DNA from: Mesorhizobium loti CJ3sym | GTDB taxonomy: Bacteria > Pseudomonadota > Alphaproteobacteria > Rhizobiales > Rhizobiaceae | DNA: 64,000 nucleotides | Assembly: GCF_000472785.1 (NCBI RefSeq) | Contig: NZ_AXAL01000009.1 | Location: 186,001-250,000, forward strand | Reading direction: 5' to 3' | Part shown: positions 40,930 to 49,704 of the stretch, piece by piece | How the letters are laid out: each line of letters begins with the position of its first letter | Position numbering within the stretch: position 1 is the stretch's first letter | The notes under the pieces: generated by a model | Database searches by the model: none | Seen by the model: only the letters and a program-made list of their open reading frames with translations | What the model was told of the DNA's origin: nothing | Position numbers and translations under genes: made by a program

Positions 40930-40961
40930 GGGGCCGGCGGAACCCTCCTCCCGCCGGCCCC
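40930..40961 (+). terminator. Terminator after amtB
   Basis: GGGGCCGGCGG pairs with CCGCCGGCCCC around a 10-base loop, 16 bp after the amtB stop. The T tract (TTGCTTG) is weak. Confidence 0.75.
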
Positions 40962-41055
40962 TTGCTTGCCTTCCCGATGCCAGCCGAGACGCTGCACGAT
41001 TTCCTGGCTTCGAAAAGAATCCCGTCGTGACACTCCCGCAAGGAGTTCACGCATT

Positions 41056-41087
41056 GAGGCCCGGATCGCATCCGGGCCTCTTTTTTT
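41056..41087 (+). terminator. Strong orphan Rho-independent terminator
   Basis: GAGGCCCGGAT and ATCCGGGCCTC form a perfect 11-bp stem with loop CGC, followed by seven T. No gene ends just before it; the closest, amtB, already has a hairpin. It may end an unannotated small RNA or be a second amtB terminator. Confidence 0.9.
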
Positions 41088-41235
41088 GGTAATTCATTCT
41101 GCGTATGCCTGACCTTGCGCAATCACGTTCTCGTGAGGAAGATTTTCGAAGAAACATTGACCGTCCTCGCCCCGAACTGTGAAAGCGATCGTCGTTCAGG
41201 CGCTCGTTTGCAAAACACAGGGAAGGAATTTCCTC

Positions 41236-41514
41236 ATGAACTTCAAGAATATCTGCCTCGGAGCACTCGCTCTTTCCATGGTCAGCGGCGTTGCATTGGC
41301 GGGCATCCTCGACGAACCTGATAACATGGCGCCGTTCTTCACCGATTCCGGCATGAAAACCATGAAGCCGATGGAAGAATTCAAGGCTGCTTTCATGGCC
41401 ATGCCGAAGGATAAGCAGGACGCCATGATGAAGGAGTGCCAGGACGCGGCGATGAGCAAGGCCCATGCCGAGTTCTGCGGCAATCTGAACACGCTCGGCG
41501 GCGCCAACAAGTAA
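41236..41514 (+). CDS. Small secreted protein
   Basis: A 92-residue protein with a signal peptide (ICLGALALSMVSGVALA) and a short acidic-methionine-rich mature part containing two cysteines (MMKECQDA, AEFCGNL), likely disulfide-linked. ATG at 41236 is chosen because it starts the signal peptide and is preceded by GGAAGGA. I recognise no family. Confidence 0.65.
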   Translation: MNFKNICLGALALSMVSGVALAGILDEPDNMAPFFTDSGMKTMKPMEEFKAAFMAMPKDKQDAMMKECQDAAMSKAHAEFCGNLNTLGGANK

Positions 41515-41534
41515 CGCTTTCAGGAAAAGTGTGA

Positions 41535-41570
41535 GACGGGCCGGTGGCAAGTCTAGCCGCCGGCCCCGTC
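41535..41570. terminator. Hairpin between convergent genes
   Basis: GACGGG-CCGG-T-GGC pairs with GCC-G-CCGG-C-CCCGTC with one bulge. It separates the secreted-protein gene from the convergent membrane-protein gene and probably ends both, though neither side has a T tract. It directly follows a copy of the caggaaaagtgtga motif also found at 33988-34006. Confidence 0.55.
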
Positions 41571-41587
41571 ATCCATCATGGTGCCAG

Positions 41588-41923
41588 TCAGCGTCTCATA
41601 GGCGCTGCTGCATATACCGGAATGGGGCAAATGTGGATGATCAACACCGGCGCCACCGTCAGAATCGCTGCAATCAGAATTTGCAGGCCGATCGTCAGCA
41701 AGCCAAATCCCCTGCCAAGGATGCCCCTGCAGAGAAAATAGAGACCTTGTGCCAGACAGGCTGCAGCAAGCGTGTGGAGGAGGGGGTCGGTCGCCCTTGC
41801 ATAGGGCGTGATGTAACCATCCGGAAAGCCCACCATGCCGAGGTCGATGAACCAATGCAGGGCAAGCAAGAGGCTAAATCCCGCCCAGGCCACTACCGCC
41901 ACGCGGAGGAAGACGGATTGCAT
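41588..41923 (-). CDS. Small multi-pass membrane protein
   Basis: A 111-residue protein with three hydrophobic segments (VAVVAWAGFSLLLALHWFI, TLAAACLAQGLYFLCRGIL, LLTIGLQILIAAILTVAPVLII). No family is recognised. ATG at 41923 is chosen over 41962 because it directly precedes the first helix. Confidence 0.65.
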   Translation of the reverse strand: MQSVFLRVAVVAWAGFSLLLALHWFIDLGMVGFPDGYITPYARATDPLLHTLAAACLAQGLYFLCRGILGRGFGLLTIGLQILIAAILTVAPVLIIHICPIPVYAAAPMRR

Positions 41924-42023
41924 GCCTCTATCCACCTTGGTGGTCCGGCAGTGACGTTGCATGCCCTGCCCTTTTGGGCTTCAACCTGGAGTGACGGGGT
42001 ATGATCATCTCAACCTCTTATAG

Positions 42024-42039
42024 TTAATGCAGCCTTAAC
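42024..42039 (+). promoter_or_regulatory. CtrA-type box upstream of ftsK
   Basis: TTAATGCAGCCTTAAC fits the full TTAA-N7-TTAAC consensus of CtrA. It lies 81 bp upstream of the ftsK start in a gene-free stretch. It suggests cell-cycle control of FtsK synthesis; the binding is predicted, not shown. Confidence 0.6.
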
Positions 42040-42119
42040 CTTCCCACGGCTAGTCTGGCCCTCGAATCTGCCGCAGTGCGTCATGCGCTGCGGCCAGGCA
42101 ATCACTGACGGGGAAGAGC

Positions 42120-44783
42120 ATGCGTTCAGGGGCTTCAGCACCGCTCGCGCTGGCCGATACGGGGCACGGCATCCAGGCTTTTGCGCGGCGGCAGGTCGGC
42201 CGGCTGGTCGGCGCCGGCCTGTTCCTGTCTGTTGCCTTCGGGGTTGCCAGCCTCGCCACCTGGAACGTTGCCGATCCAAGTTTCTCGCACGCCACCAACA
42301 ACAATGTCACCAATGCCATGGGCTATGCCGGCGCGGTGTTCTCCGATCTTGCCATGCAGTTCTTCGGGCTTGCCGCCGTCGCCGCGCTGGTTCCGGCAGT
42401 GATCTGGGGGTATCTGCTGTTTTCGGCGCGCGGCGTCGACAGGCTGCCCAAGCGCGGGCTGTTCTGGTTCGGCTTCGCGCTGCTCGCCGCCGCGATCGCC
42501 GGCTGCATCGTTCCGCCCAAGACCTGGCCTCTGCCCACCGGCCTTGGCGGCGTGTTCGGCGACATGGTGCTCAAGATCCCCGGCGTCCTTGTCGGCGGCT
42601 ACCCGAGCGGGTTGATCGCCAGTGTGCTCGCCGTGCTGCTGGCCGCGCCGACGCTGTGGCTGTTCGCCTATGGCGCGGCGCTGATCGGGCGCAAGAACGG
42701 CTTTGCCGTGATGGAAGAACCGGCTGCGGCGGAACCGCGCGAGGACGATCTTCTGTTCGACAATGACGAGGATGAGGGCGACGAGGGCATATTGGCGCTT
42801 GGCGCCATCACCCATTGGTGGCTCTCGTTGCGCGCATGGATGCATCGCCGCGCCGTGCGCCGCAGGCAGGAGCGGGACGAGTATGAACCGGAGATGGAGC
42901 AGCGCTCCACCGCCTGGCGGCGCGCCGCCGAACGGGTCGAATCGGCCGAGTACGCTGAATCGCGGATGAGCCCGGACGGCCGCGCCCGCGTCGAACCGGA
43001 ATTCTTCGCCGCCATGGTCAGTGACCGCAGTGTTTCCGTCGATCCGGACGATGACGATGTCTTCGATCGCGACGACGAGGATATCGATCTCGACGACGAG
43101 CCCGCCACCCAGCGCCGTACGGCCCCCACGGCCAAGGTGCAGCAGTTCCGTTCCGATGCCGCGACCCGCGTCGCGGCGCCGGCGGCACGCCCCGTGCCGG
43201 GCGCCCGCGTCCAGCGCGAGGCGCAAACCTCGCTGATCGGCTCCGAAACGTTCGAGATGCCGTCACTGCATTTCCTGTCCGAGCCCAAGAATGTGGTGCG
43301 CGACGCCAGCCTGTCGAAGGACGCGCTGGAGCAGAACGCGCGGCTGCTCGAAGGCGTGCTGGAGGATTTCGGCGTCAAGGGCGAGATCATTGCCGTGCGT
43401 CCCGGCCCTGTCGTCACCCTCTATGAGCTTGAGCCGGCGCCCGGCATCAAGTCGTCGCGCGTCATCGGCCTTTCCGATGACATCGCGCGCTCAATGAGCG
43501 CGATCGCCTGCCGCGTCGCCGTGGTGCCCGGCCGCAACGCCATCGGCATCGAACTGCCGAACGCCAAGCGCGAAACCGTCTATCTCAGGGAGATCCTGGC
43601 CAGCCGCGATTTCGAAACCACCAAGGCCAAGCTGGCGCTGGCGCTGGGCAAAACCATCAATGGCGAGGCCGTTATCGTCGACATTGCCAAGATGCCGCAC
43701 GTGCTGGTCGCCGGCACCACCGGCTCGGGCAAGTCGGTCGCCATCAACACCATGATTCTGTCGCTGCTCTACAAGCTGACGCCGCAGGAATGCCGGCTGA
43801 TCATGATCGACCCGAAGATGCTGGAACTTTCCGTCTATGACGGCATCCCGCATCTGCTGACGCCCGTCGTCACCGATCCAAAGAAGGCGGTGGTGGCGCT
43901 GAAATGGACCGTGCGGGAGATGGAGGACCGCTACCGCAAGATGTCCAAGGTCGGCGTGCGCAACATCGACGGCTTCAACGCCCGGGTCCAGCAGGCCGAG
44001 AAAAAAGGTGAAAAAATCTCGCGCACGGTGCAGACCGGCTTCGACCGCCAGACCGGCGAGGCGATCTACGAGACCGAGAATCTCGATCTCGAGCCGATGC
44101 CCTACATCGTCGTCATCATCGACGAAATGGCCGACCTGATGATGGTCGCCGGCAAAGACATTGAAGGCGCGGTGCAGCGCCTGGCGCAGATGGCGCGTGC
44201 CGCCGGCATCCATGTCATCATGGCGACGCAACGTCCTTCGGTCGACGTCATCACCGGTACGATCAAGGCCAACTTCCCGACCCGTATCTCGTTCCAGGTG
44301 ACGTCGAAGATCGACAGCCGCACCATCCTGGGCGAGCAGGGCGCCGAGCAGCTGCTCGGCATGGGCGACATGCTCTACATGGCCGGCGGCGGCCGCATCC
44401 AGCGCGTGCACGGCCCGTTCGTCGCCGACGAGGAGGTCGAGAAAATCGTCGCGCACCTGAAGCTGCAGGGCGTGCCGGAATATCTCGATGCCATCACCGA
44501 GGATGACGACGAGGACGATGACGAGCCGTCCGGCAAGAGCGGTTCCGGTGGCGGTGGCGGCAACAGCAATCTGGACGATTCCGACGACCCGTATGACCAG
44601 GCGGTGGCCGTGGTGCTGCGCGACGGCAAGGCGTCCACCAGTTACATCCAGCGCCGGCTCGGCATCGGCTATAACAGGGCCGCCTCGATCATCGAGAAGA
44701 TGGAAAAGGAAGGCATTGTCGGCGCCGCCAACCATGCCGGCAAACGCGAGATCCTGGTGCCGACCGAAGACGACAAATTCTGA
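42120..44783 (+). CDS. ftsK: DNA translocase FtsK
   Basis: Septal DNA pump that moves the terminus region and activates XerCD at dif. The 887 residues comprise four membrane helices (to about residue 200), an acidic and basic linker, the RecA-like motor with Walker [14 protein letters not shown] and Walker [15 protein letters not shown], and a C-terminal gamma domain ([20 protein letters not shown]) that reads KOPS. Its partner XerC is encoded at 13911 in this window. Confidence 0.96.
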   Translation: MRSGASAPLALADTGHGIQAFARRQVGRLVGAGLFLSVAFGVASLATWNVADPSFSHATNNNVTNAMGYAGAVFSDLAMQFFGLAAVAALVPAVIWGYLLFSARGVDRLPKRGLFWFGFALLAAAIAGCIVPPKTWPLPTGLGGVFGDMVLKIPGVLVGGYPSGLIASVLAVLLAAPTLWLFAYGAALIGRKNGFAVMEEPAAAEPREDDLLFDNDEDEGDEGILALGAITHWWLSLRAWMHRRAVRRRQERDEYEPEMEQRSTAWRRAAERVESAEYAESRMSPDGRARVEPEFFAAMVSDRSVSVDPDDDDVFDRDDEDIDLDDEPATQRRTAPTAKVQQFRSDAATRVAAPAARPVPGARVQREAQTSLIGSETFEMPSLHFLSEPKNVVRDASLSKDALEQNARLLEGVLEDFGVKGEIIAVRPGPVVTLYELEPAPGIKSSRVIGLSDDIARSMSAIACRVAVVPGRNAIGIELPNAKRETVYLREILASRDFETTKAKLALALGKTINGEAVIVDIAKMPHVLVAGTTGSGKSVAINTMILSLLYKLTPQECRLIMIDPKMLELSVYDGIPHLLTPVVTDPKKAVVALKWTVREMEDRYRKMSKVGVRNIDGFNARVQQAEKKGEKISRTVQTGFDRQTGEAIYETENLDLEPMPYIVVIIDEMADLMMVAGKDIEGAVQRLAQMARAAGIHVIMATQRPSVDVITGTIKANFPTRISFQVTSKIDSRTILGEQGAEQLLGMGDMLYMAGGGRIQRVHGPFVADEEVEKIVAHLKLQGVPEYLDAITEDDDEDDDEPSGKSGSGGGGGNSNLDDSDDPYDQAVAVVLRDGKASTSYIQRRLGIGYNRAASIIEKMEKEGIVGAANHAGKREILVPTEDDKF

Positions 44784-44926
44784 TCGGAGGCCGGCCGCAA
44801 CCTTGAACCTTGCGGCGCGTTGAACCTGAACCTTGCAGCGCGTTGAAGCGGATTTCCGCCAAACTTCAGCCCAACTGGGGGCTCAGAACAACGACAGATA
44901 TAGGAATCACCACGAGAGTGACTGCC

Positions 44927-45607
44927 ATGAAAAACGATCTTTCCGCACTCGGCAATTTCACGCCAACCCGCCGCCAGCTGCTTGGCCTCGGCCTTGTCGC
45001 GGTGGGTGCCGCCGCACTCAATGTGGTGCCCGGCTTCGAATTGCTGGCCTCGGCGCAGGCTGCCGTGCCTGCTGCCGCGCAGAAAATCGCCGATCATTTT
45101 TCGTCGGTCAAATCGATGAGCGGGGAATTCGTGCAGTTCGGCCCCAAGGGCGAGCAGACCGGCGGCAAGTTCTTCCTCGAGCGGCCGGGCAAGATCCGCT
45201 TCAACTATGATGGCGCCTCGAATTTCAAGGTGATTTCCGACGGCAAGTCGGTGGTCATCCTCAACAAGAAAATGAAGACGTCGGATCTCTATCCGCTGTC
45301 GAAGACGCCGCTGAAGCTGCTGCTCGACGACCGCATCGACCTCTCCGGCGACCGCGTCAAGAGCGTCAAGGAAGAGGACGACCTCACCACCATCAAGCTC
45401 TCGGACAAGTCGGTGTTCGGCAATGCCATGATCACCATGATGTTCGATCCGAAAACCTATGACCTGCGCCAGTGGACGATCACCGACGCGCAGGGCAAGG
45501 ACACCACGGTGATGATCTTCAACACCAAGGAAGGCGTCAGCTTCGCCGCCGACACCTTCGCCATCGACTATACGGCGAACCGCGAGCTGAACACCAAGAC
45601 GCGGTAA
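44927..45607 (+). CDS. lolA: Outer-membrane lipoprotein carrier LolA
   Basis: Periplasmic chaperone that ferries lipoproteins to the outer membrane. The mature fold is indicated by SMSGEFVQFGPKG, GGKFFLERPGKIRFNYD and FDPKTYDLRQWTI. The 226 residues begin with a twin-arginine-like signal (TRRQLLGLGLVAVGAAAL, R15-R16) rather than a plain Sec one. It follows ftsK, which is a usual order. A repeat element begins at its stop codon. Confidence 0.93.
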   Translation: MKNDLSALGNFTPTRRQLLGLGLVAVGAAALNVVPGFELLASAQAAVPAAAQKIADHFSSVKSMSGEFVQFGPKGEQTGGKFFLERPGKIRFNYDGASNFKVISDGKSVVILNKKMKTSDLYPLSKTPLKLLLDDRIDLSGDRVKSVKEEDDLTTIKLSDKSVFGNAMITMMFDPKTYDLRQWTITDAQGKDTTVMIFNTKEGVSFAADTFAIDYTANRELNTKTR

Positions 45608-45751
45608 GGTGCGCAGATATTCAGGTGAGGCCGGCCTGCGAATGGCGGCTTCCTGCGCTTCCGGTGCTCACGTACCCAAACGTACGCTCCGCTCCGGTTC
45701 TCGGAATCCACCATTCTCGACTCGGCCTGACCTGAATCTCAGCGCACCTTA
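45605..45751. repeat. Long inverted-repeat element starting at the lolA stop
   Basis: Left segments TAAGGTGCGC (45605-45614), ATTCAGGT (45619-45626) and GGCCG are repeated inverted on the right as CGGCC, ACCTGAAT (45730-45737) and GCGCACCTTA (45742-45751). The interior contains the palindrome CGTACccaaaCGTACG. The element is non-coding, about 147 bp, and its first base is the first base of the lolA TAA stop. It looks like a dispersed MITE-like element. Confidence 0.7.
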
Positions 45752-45895
45752 GGTCGCGCCTGAGCAGGTTTGCGAGCATAGCCCGGCTTGTCTTTGCGGC
45801 GCCCGGCTGGCAGTTTCCAGATCGACTCCCTCAAAAGGCGTCTTCTGCGTCAGGGCCATCGGTCCTGGCCGGCTGTGCGCTGTCCTGGATTGCTA

Positions 45896-46702
45896 ATGCC
45901 CTTCTCCATCGCCACCTGGAACATCAATTCGGTTCGCCTGCGCATGCCGATCGTCGAGCGCCTACTCGATGAGTATGCCCCGGATGTGCTCTGCCTGCAG
46001 GAAACCAAGGTTCCCGATGAGCTGTTTCCCGAAAAGGCGTTCCGCAGGCTCGGCTACCAGCACATCGCCTTTCATGGCCAGAAGGGCTATCACGGCGTGG
46101 CGACGGTGGCGCGGCGGCCGATCGAGGTGGTCGAAAAGCGCCGTTTCTGCGAGATCGAGGACAGCCGGCATCTGTCGGTCACGGTGCAGGCCGGCGGCAA
46201 GACGATCCTCGTCCACAATTTCTATGTTCCGGCGGGTGGCGACGAACCAAATCCCGAGATCAACAAGAAGTTCAGGCACAAGCTCGATTTCGTCGCCGAG
46301 ATGAACGCCATCAGCGCCGAGCACAGCGAAGTTTCCGCCTCGGTGCTGGTCGGCGACCTCAACATCGCGCCGCTCGAGCACGACGTCTGGTCGCATAAGC
46401 AATTGCTCAACGTGGTCAGCCACACGCCGGTCGAGACGGAAAATTTCGAGGCGATGCGGCGCGCCGGCAATTGGGTCGACCTGATGCGGCTCAACATTCC
46501 GCTCGAGCAGAAGCTCTACACCTGGTGGAGTTATCGCGCGCAGGATTGGGAAGCCTCCAATCGCGGCCGGCGGCTCGACCATGTCTGGTCATCGCCCAAC
46601 CTAGTGCCCGATTTCGCCGGCTACGAGATCCTGAGGGCGGCGCGCGGCTGGGAACGGCCGTCGGACCATGTGCCGGTCATCGCACGCTTCGACCTGGATT
46701 GA
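45896..46702 (+). CDS. xthA: Exodeoxyribonuclease III
   Basis: AP endonuclease and 3'-5' exonuclease for base-excision repair. The 268 residues carry the Mg-site and catalytic motifs ATWNINSVRLR, CLQETKV, VGDLNIAP and the final SDHVPVIARF. ATG at 45896 gives the usual N-terminus PFSIATWN. Confidence 0.96.
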   Translation: MPFSIATWNINSVRLRMPIVERLLDEYAPDVLCLQETKVPDELFPEKAFRRLGYQHIAFHGQKGYHGVATVARRPIEVVEKRRFCEIEDSRHLSVTVQAGGKTILVHNFYVPAGGDEPNPEINKKFRHKLDFVAEMNAISAEHSEVSASVLVGDLNIAPLEHDVWSHKQLLNVVSHTPVETENFEAMRRAGNWVDLMRLNIPLEQKLYTWWSYRAQDWEASNRGRRLDHVWSSPNLVPDFAGYEILRAARGWERPSDHVPVIARFDLD

Positions 46703-47194
46703 TCACCCCGACTGCCGCTTTTCCCACTCGGGCCGCAATTGCGCCATGACCAGTTCGTCGCGGTGTACGCCGTTGAAGAACGCACTGCCGCGCGCAATGC
46801 CTTCAGCCGTGAAGCCGACAGCCTCGTAAGCGCGGCGCGCGCGATGATTGTCCGGGAAAAGGCCAATGCAGAGCCGGTAGGCATCGGTCTCGACAAAGAC
46901 CCGATCAACTGCTGCCGCCAGCAGTAGTCTGCCCTGGCCTTGCCCCGGCGCGACGACGGCAATGCGCTTGATCAAGGTAACAAATTCGGCGGAAGCCCAA
47001 CCGCGCAGGATGACGAAGCCGATCGGCAAGGAATCGCTGATGCCGAGAAAATAGGCGTGGCTGTCATCGAGGAGAGCCCTGCGATGGCGCGCCTCATCCC
47101 AACGCCCGACGAAGGCCTCGTAGCCTTCTCGCCGCTCGGTTGCCATGATGAAGGGCAGGTCGTTTTCGCTGGCACGAACAAGCTGAAACGTCAT
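46703..47194 (-). CDS. GNAT-family N-acetyltransferase
   Basis: A 163-residue acyltransferase with the acetyl-CoA loop VVAPGQGQGRLLLAAAVDRVF and the following LFPDNHRARRAYEAVGF. This C-terminal motif is of the RimJ/RimL type, but the acceptor is unknown. ATG at 47194 is used; an upstream GTG at 47212 overlaps the stop of the preceding cNMP-binding gene as GTGA, which also would be plausible. Confidence 0.88.
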   Translation of the reverse strand: MTFQLVRASENDLPFIMATERREGYEAFVGRWDEARHRRALLDDSHAYFLGISDSLPIGFVILRGWASAEFVTLIKRIAVVAPGQGQGRLLLAAAVDRVFVETDAYRLCIGLFPDNHRARRAYEAVGFTAEGIARGSAFFNGVHRDELVMAQLRPEWEKRQSG

Positions 47195-47208
47195 GCCCGC
47201 ATCGCGCC

Positions 47209-47664
47209 TCACCCCGAAAACCGCGGCGCCAGTTCCTCGATGCGGCGGATCATGGCCTGGAATTCCTCGGAAATGCGCTGATGCAGCTTCATCGCCACCT
47301 CGGGATATTCCTCCAGGATGCGGCGAAACATCTTTCGGCTCAGCCGGATCACTTCCGCATCGGTGGCGGCGGAGGCGCTCGTCAGCCGCTTCGTGTCGGC
47401 AATCAGTGCCAGTTCGCTCAGCATGGTGCCGGGTCCGGCGATACCGATCGGGATGCGCTCACCGTCCTGCTCGCGATAGAGCGCGATCTTGCCGCTGACC
47501 ACGACATAGGCCGAATCGGCCTCGTCGTCCTCGCGGTAGAGCTTGCGGTCGGTTTGCAGGAAGGTGGTCTCGGCACCGAAGGCGAGCAGGCGCAGTTGTT
47601 CCTGCGTGAAACCCTGGAAGAGCCTCACGGCGGACAGGATGCGGATATCGTCATCCAGCGCCAT
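47209..47664 (-). CDS. Cyclic-nucleotide-binding-domain protein without DNA-binding domain
   Basis: A 151-residue protein. Residues 10-125 form a Crp/Fnr-type beta-roll (FQGFTQEQLRLLAFGAET, REDDEADSAYVVVSGKIALYRE, PGTMLSELALIADTKRLTSASA), followed by one helix (RRILEEYPEVAMKLHQRISEEF). The HTH of Crp proteins is absent, so it must act through a partner. The cAMP-contact Arg is not apparent. It lies 122 bp downstream of cenR in the same direction. Confidence 0.87.
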   Translation of the reverse strand: MALDDDIRILSAVRLFQGFTQEQLRLLAFGAETTFLQTDRKLYREDDEADSAYVVVSGKIALYREQDGERIPIGIAGPGTMLSELALIADTKRLTSASAATDAEVIRLSRKMFRRILEEYPEVAMKLHQRISEEFQAMIRRIEELAPRFSG

Positions 47665-47786
47665 CTCTAGCTGCGTCCCCGAACGGTCAGTCCAATCCCT
47701 CCTTCACGAGTAGATCCCGAATCCCTCTCCACAGGACCGCACCCGAAAGCGGTCCCGCCCAGACCGCTCATTGGATAATGAAATGT

Positions 47787-48470
47787 TTAAGGAACCAGCT
47801 TGTAGCCGCCGCTTTCTGTCACAAGAATTTCCGCATTGGAAGGATCGCGCTCGATCTTCTGGCGCAGCCGGTAGACATGGGTTTCCAGCGTGTGCGTGGT
47901 GACGCCGGAATTGTAGCCCCAGACCTCCTCGAGCAGCACGTCGCGGGTCACTACTTTCTGGTCGGCGCGATAGAGATATTTGATGATCGAGGCTTCCTTC
48001 TCCGTCAGCCGCACCTTGCCGCCGCGCGGGTCGATGAGCAGCTTCTGGCTGGGCTTGAAGGTGTAGGGGCCGACCGAGAAGGTGGCATCCTCGCTCTGCT
48101 CGTGCTGGCGCAGCTGCGCACGGATGCGCGCCAGCAGCACCGCGAAGCGGAACGGCTTCGTCACATAGTCGTTGGCGCCGGCCTCGAGACCCAGAATCGT
48201 GTCCGAATCGGTGTCGTGGCCGGTCAGCATGATGATGGGCGCCTTATAGCCGCCCTTGCGCAGGATCTTCACCGCCTCGCGGCCATCCATGTCGGGCAGG
48301 CCGACATCCATGATGAGCAGGTCGATAAGGCCGCCGCGTGCGGCGGTGACGCCTTTTGCCGCGGTCGCTTCCTGCAGCACGTCGAATTCCTCGTAAAGGG
48401 CAAGTTGCTCGACCAGTGTGCCGCGCAGGTCGTCATCGTCGTCGACGATCAGGATGGTGCGTGAAGTCAT
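47787..48470 (-). CDS. cenR: CenR/OtpR-type response regulator
   Basis: OmpR-family regulator controlling envelope functions; essential in Caulobacter, and important in Brucella as OtpR. The 227 residues have a receiver domain with acidic D10-D12, phospho-Asp D55 (IMDVGLPD), Lys in VTKPF, and a winged helix with TLETHVYRLRQKIERD. The sequence follows the CenR signature closely. No adjacent histidine kinase. A palindrome at 48491-48505 lies before its start. Confidence 0.9.
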   Translation of the reverse strand: MTSRTILIVDDDDDLRGTLVEQLALYEEFDVLQEATAAKGVTAARGGLIDLLIMDVGLPDMDGREAVKILRKGGYKAPIIMLTGHDTDSDTILGLEAGANDYVTKPFRFAVLLARIRAQLRQHEQSEDATFSVGPYTFKPSQKLLIDPRGGKVRLTEKEASIIKYLYRADQKVVTRDVLLEEVWGYNSGVTTHTLETHVYRLRQKIERDPSNAEILVTESGGYKLVP

Positions 48471-48490
48471 GGATCAATCCGTTGTTTTGA

Positions 48491-48505
48491 AAATGAAATT
48501 CATTT
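48491..48505. promoter_or_regulatory. Palindrome upstream of cenR
   Basis: AAATGAA-A-TTCATTT is a perfect palindrome with 7-bp arms around a single A. It lies 21-35 bp upstream of cenR and 50 bp from the divergent YkuD gene start. It could be an operator for either. The AT content is high relative to the surroundings. Confidence 0.45.
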
Positions 48506-48554
48506 GACCGCTGCGTATTTATGCGGAAGCTGGCGTACACAATAGCCGATCACA

Positions 48555-49151
48555 GTGATTTGTTCAGTGGCACGATCATACAAGAAAAAACGCGATCGCA
48601 ATGCAGCCGGCGCAATTTTGGTAAAAGGGCTGCGTGTGCTGACCGTGCGGGCAAGGCCTGGCCACCCCACCCAAGGCCTGCTGCAGGCCGGAAAAACGGT
48701 GTTTGCCTGTGCGCTGGGGCGGGGTGGCATTTCGGCCGACAAGCGCGAGGGCGACGGCGCCACGCCGCTCGGCCCGATGCGGATCCTGTCGGGTTACTTC
48801 AGGCGAGATCAGTTTGCCGGTGGCCGCCGGACGCGGCTGGCGATGACGCCGATAGGGCCCGATCTTGGCTGGTGCGAGGTACCGGACGACCGCAACTATA
48901 ACAGGCCGGTCAAAATCCCCTATGGCGCCAGCCATGAACGCATGCGGCGCGACGACCGGCTCTATGACGCATGCCTGGTGCTCGACTGGAACATTGCGCC
49001 GCGCCGCCGCGGGCGCGGCAGCGCCATCTTCTTCCACCTGGCGCGCCCCGGTTTCACGCCGACGCAAGGCTGCGTCGCGGTGACCGCGCGGACCATGGCG
49101 CGGCTGCTGCCGCTGCTGTCGGATCGGACGGTGGTGAGGGTGGTGAGGTAG
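48555..49151 (+). CDS. YkuD-type L,D-transpeptidase family protein
   Basis: A 198-residue protein with the catalytic motif FHLARPGFTPTQGCVAV (His and Cys nucleophile), GDGATPLGPMRI as an earlier conserved part, and basic residues throughout. It lacks an obvious signal peptide. Known family members form L,D crosslinks or attach lipoproteins to peptidoglycan. The start is GTG 48555; GTG 48567 is an alternative. An 8-bp tandem array starts at its stop codon. Confidence 0.82.
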   Translation: MICSVARSYKKKRDRNAAGAILVKGLRVLTVRARPGHPTQGLLQAGKTVFACALGRGGISADKREGDGATPLGPMRILSGYFRRDQFAGGRRTRLAMTPIGPDLGWCEVPDDRNYNRPVKIPYGASHERMRRDDRLYDACLVLDWNIAPRRRGRGSAIFFHLARPGFTPTQGCVAVTARTMARLLPLLSDRTVVRVVR

Positions 49152-49232
49152 GGCAGTAGGGCAGTAGGGCAGTAGGGCAGTAGGGCAGTAGGGCAGTAGG
49201 GCAGTAGGGCAGTAGGGCAGTAGGGCAGTAGG
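49148..49232 (+). repeat. Tandem array of 8-bp units (gtagggca)
   Basis: Ten full copies of GTAGGGCA run from 49148 to 49227 with a partial eleventh. The array begins at the stop codon (TAG at 49149-49151) of the YkuD gene. After about 30 bp, reverse-complement units (ctactgcc, ctactgccctactgcc) occur at 49264-49287. The whole can fold into a long hairpin and probably varies in copy number between strains. Confidence 0.9.
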
Positions 49233-49287
49233 AAGTGTCTTCCGGTGCTACCTTGCGTTTCCCCTACTGCCGTACTGCCCTACTGCC

Positions 49288-49539
49288 TTATTCCCCTAAC
49301 TTCCGTCTCGGCTGCTGCCAGCCGATGTCGAGCAGGCCCAGACGGCCGATCTCGCGGTCCATGGCCCGGGCGATGTCCTTGCGGCCAGCGCCGATGTCAC
49401 GCAACTGGCGATCAGACAGATCCTCGACGTTCTGGTGCGGAAGATGGACCGCGACCCTGGCCTGACGCAGCCAGTCACGGACTGCCGACAGCCAGGCCGG
49501 CCGGGCGATGTATGCAGGATGAAGAGCGATGTGAGACAT
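49288..49539 (-). CDS. DUF1127 protein
   Basis: An 83-residue protein. Its core RQARVAVHLPHQNVEDLSDRQLRDIGAGRKDI matches the DUF1127 domain, an arginine-rich small domain found in many rhizobial proteins. Some members bind RNA and affect phosphate and carbon balance in Agrobacterium; whether this one does is unknown. The stop lies at the edge of the inverted short repeats. Confidence 0.87.
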   Translation of the reverse strand: MSHIALHPAYIARPAWLSAVRDWLRQARVAVHLPHQNVEDLSDRQLRDIGAGRKDIARAMDREIGRLGLLDIGWQQPRRKLGE

Positions 49540-49704
49540 GATCTGATCCGTTCTCTCCGGACTTCAAATCCGGTTTAATGGTACTTCGATGATCACATCA
49601 TGCCTGATTGAAATCTTGGGAGGAAATGAGTAGTTTTTGCTCAATCATCAAGTTTAATTTGAGGATCCGAACGCCATGGTCCGTTCTTTCGAGGTCACGC
49701 GCTG

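Larger units (their letters stand above)
40914..41235. other. Gene-free region with two terminators
   Basis: The 322-bp gap holds the amtB terminator (40930-40961), then about 95 bp without an open frame, then a second strong terminator (41056-41087), then the promoter region of the small secreted protein. The sequence between the terminators could encode a small RNA. Confidence 0.5.

Noticed and set aside
49148..49232. The 8-bp array as a CRISPR
   Set aside because: Units are 8 bp with no unique spacers, and no cas gene is present.
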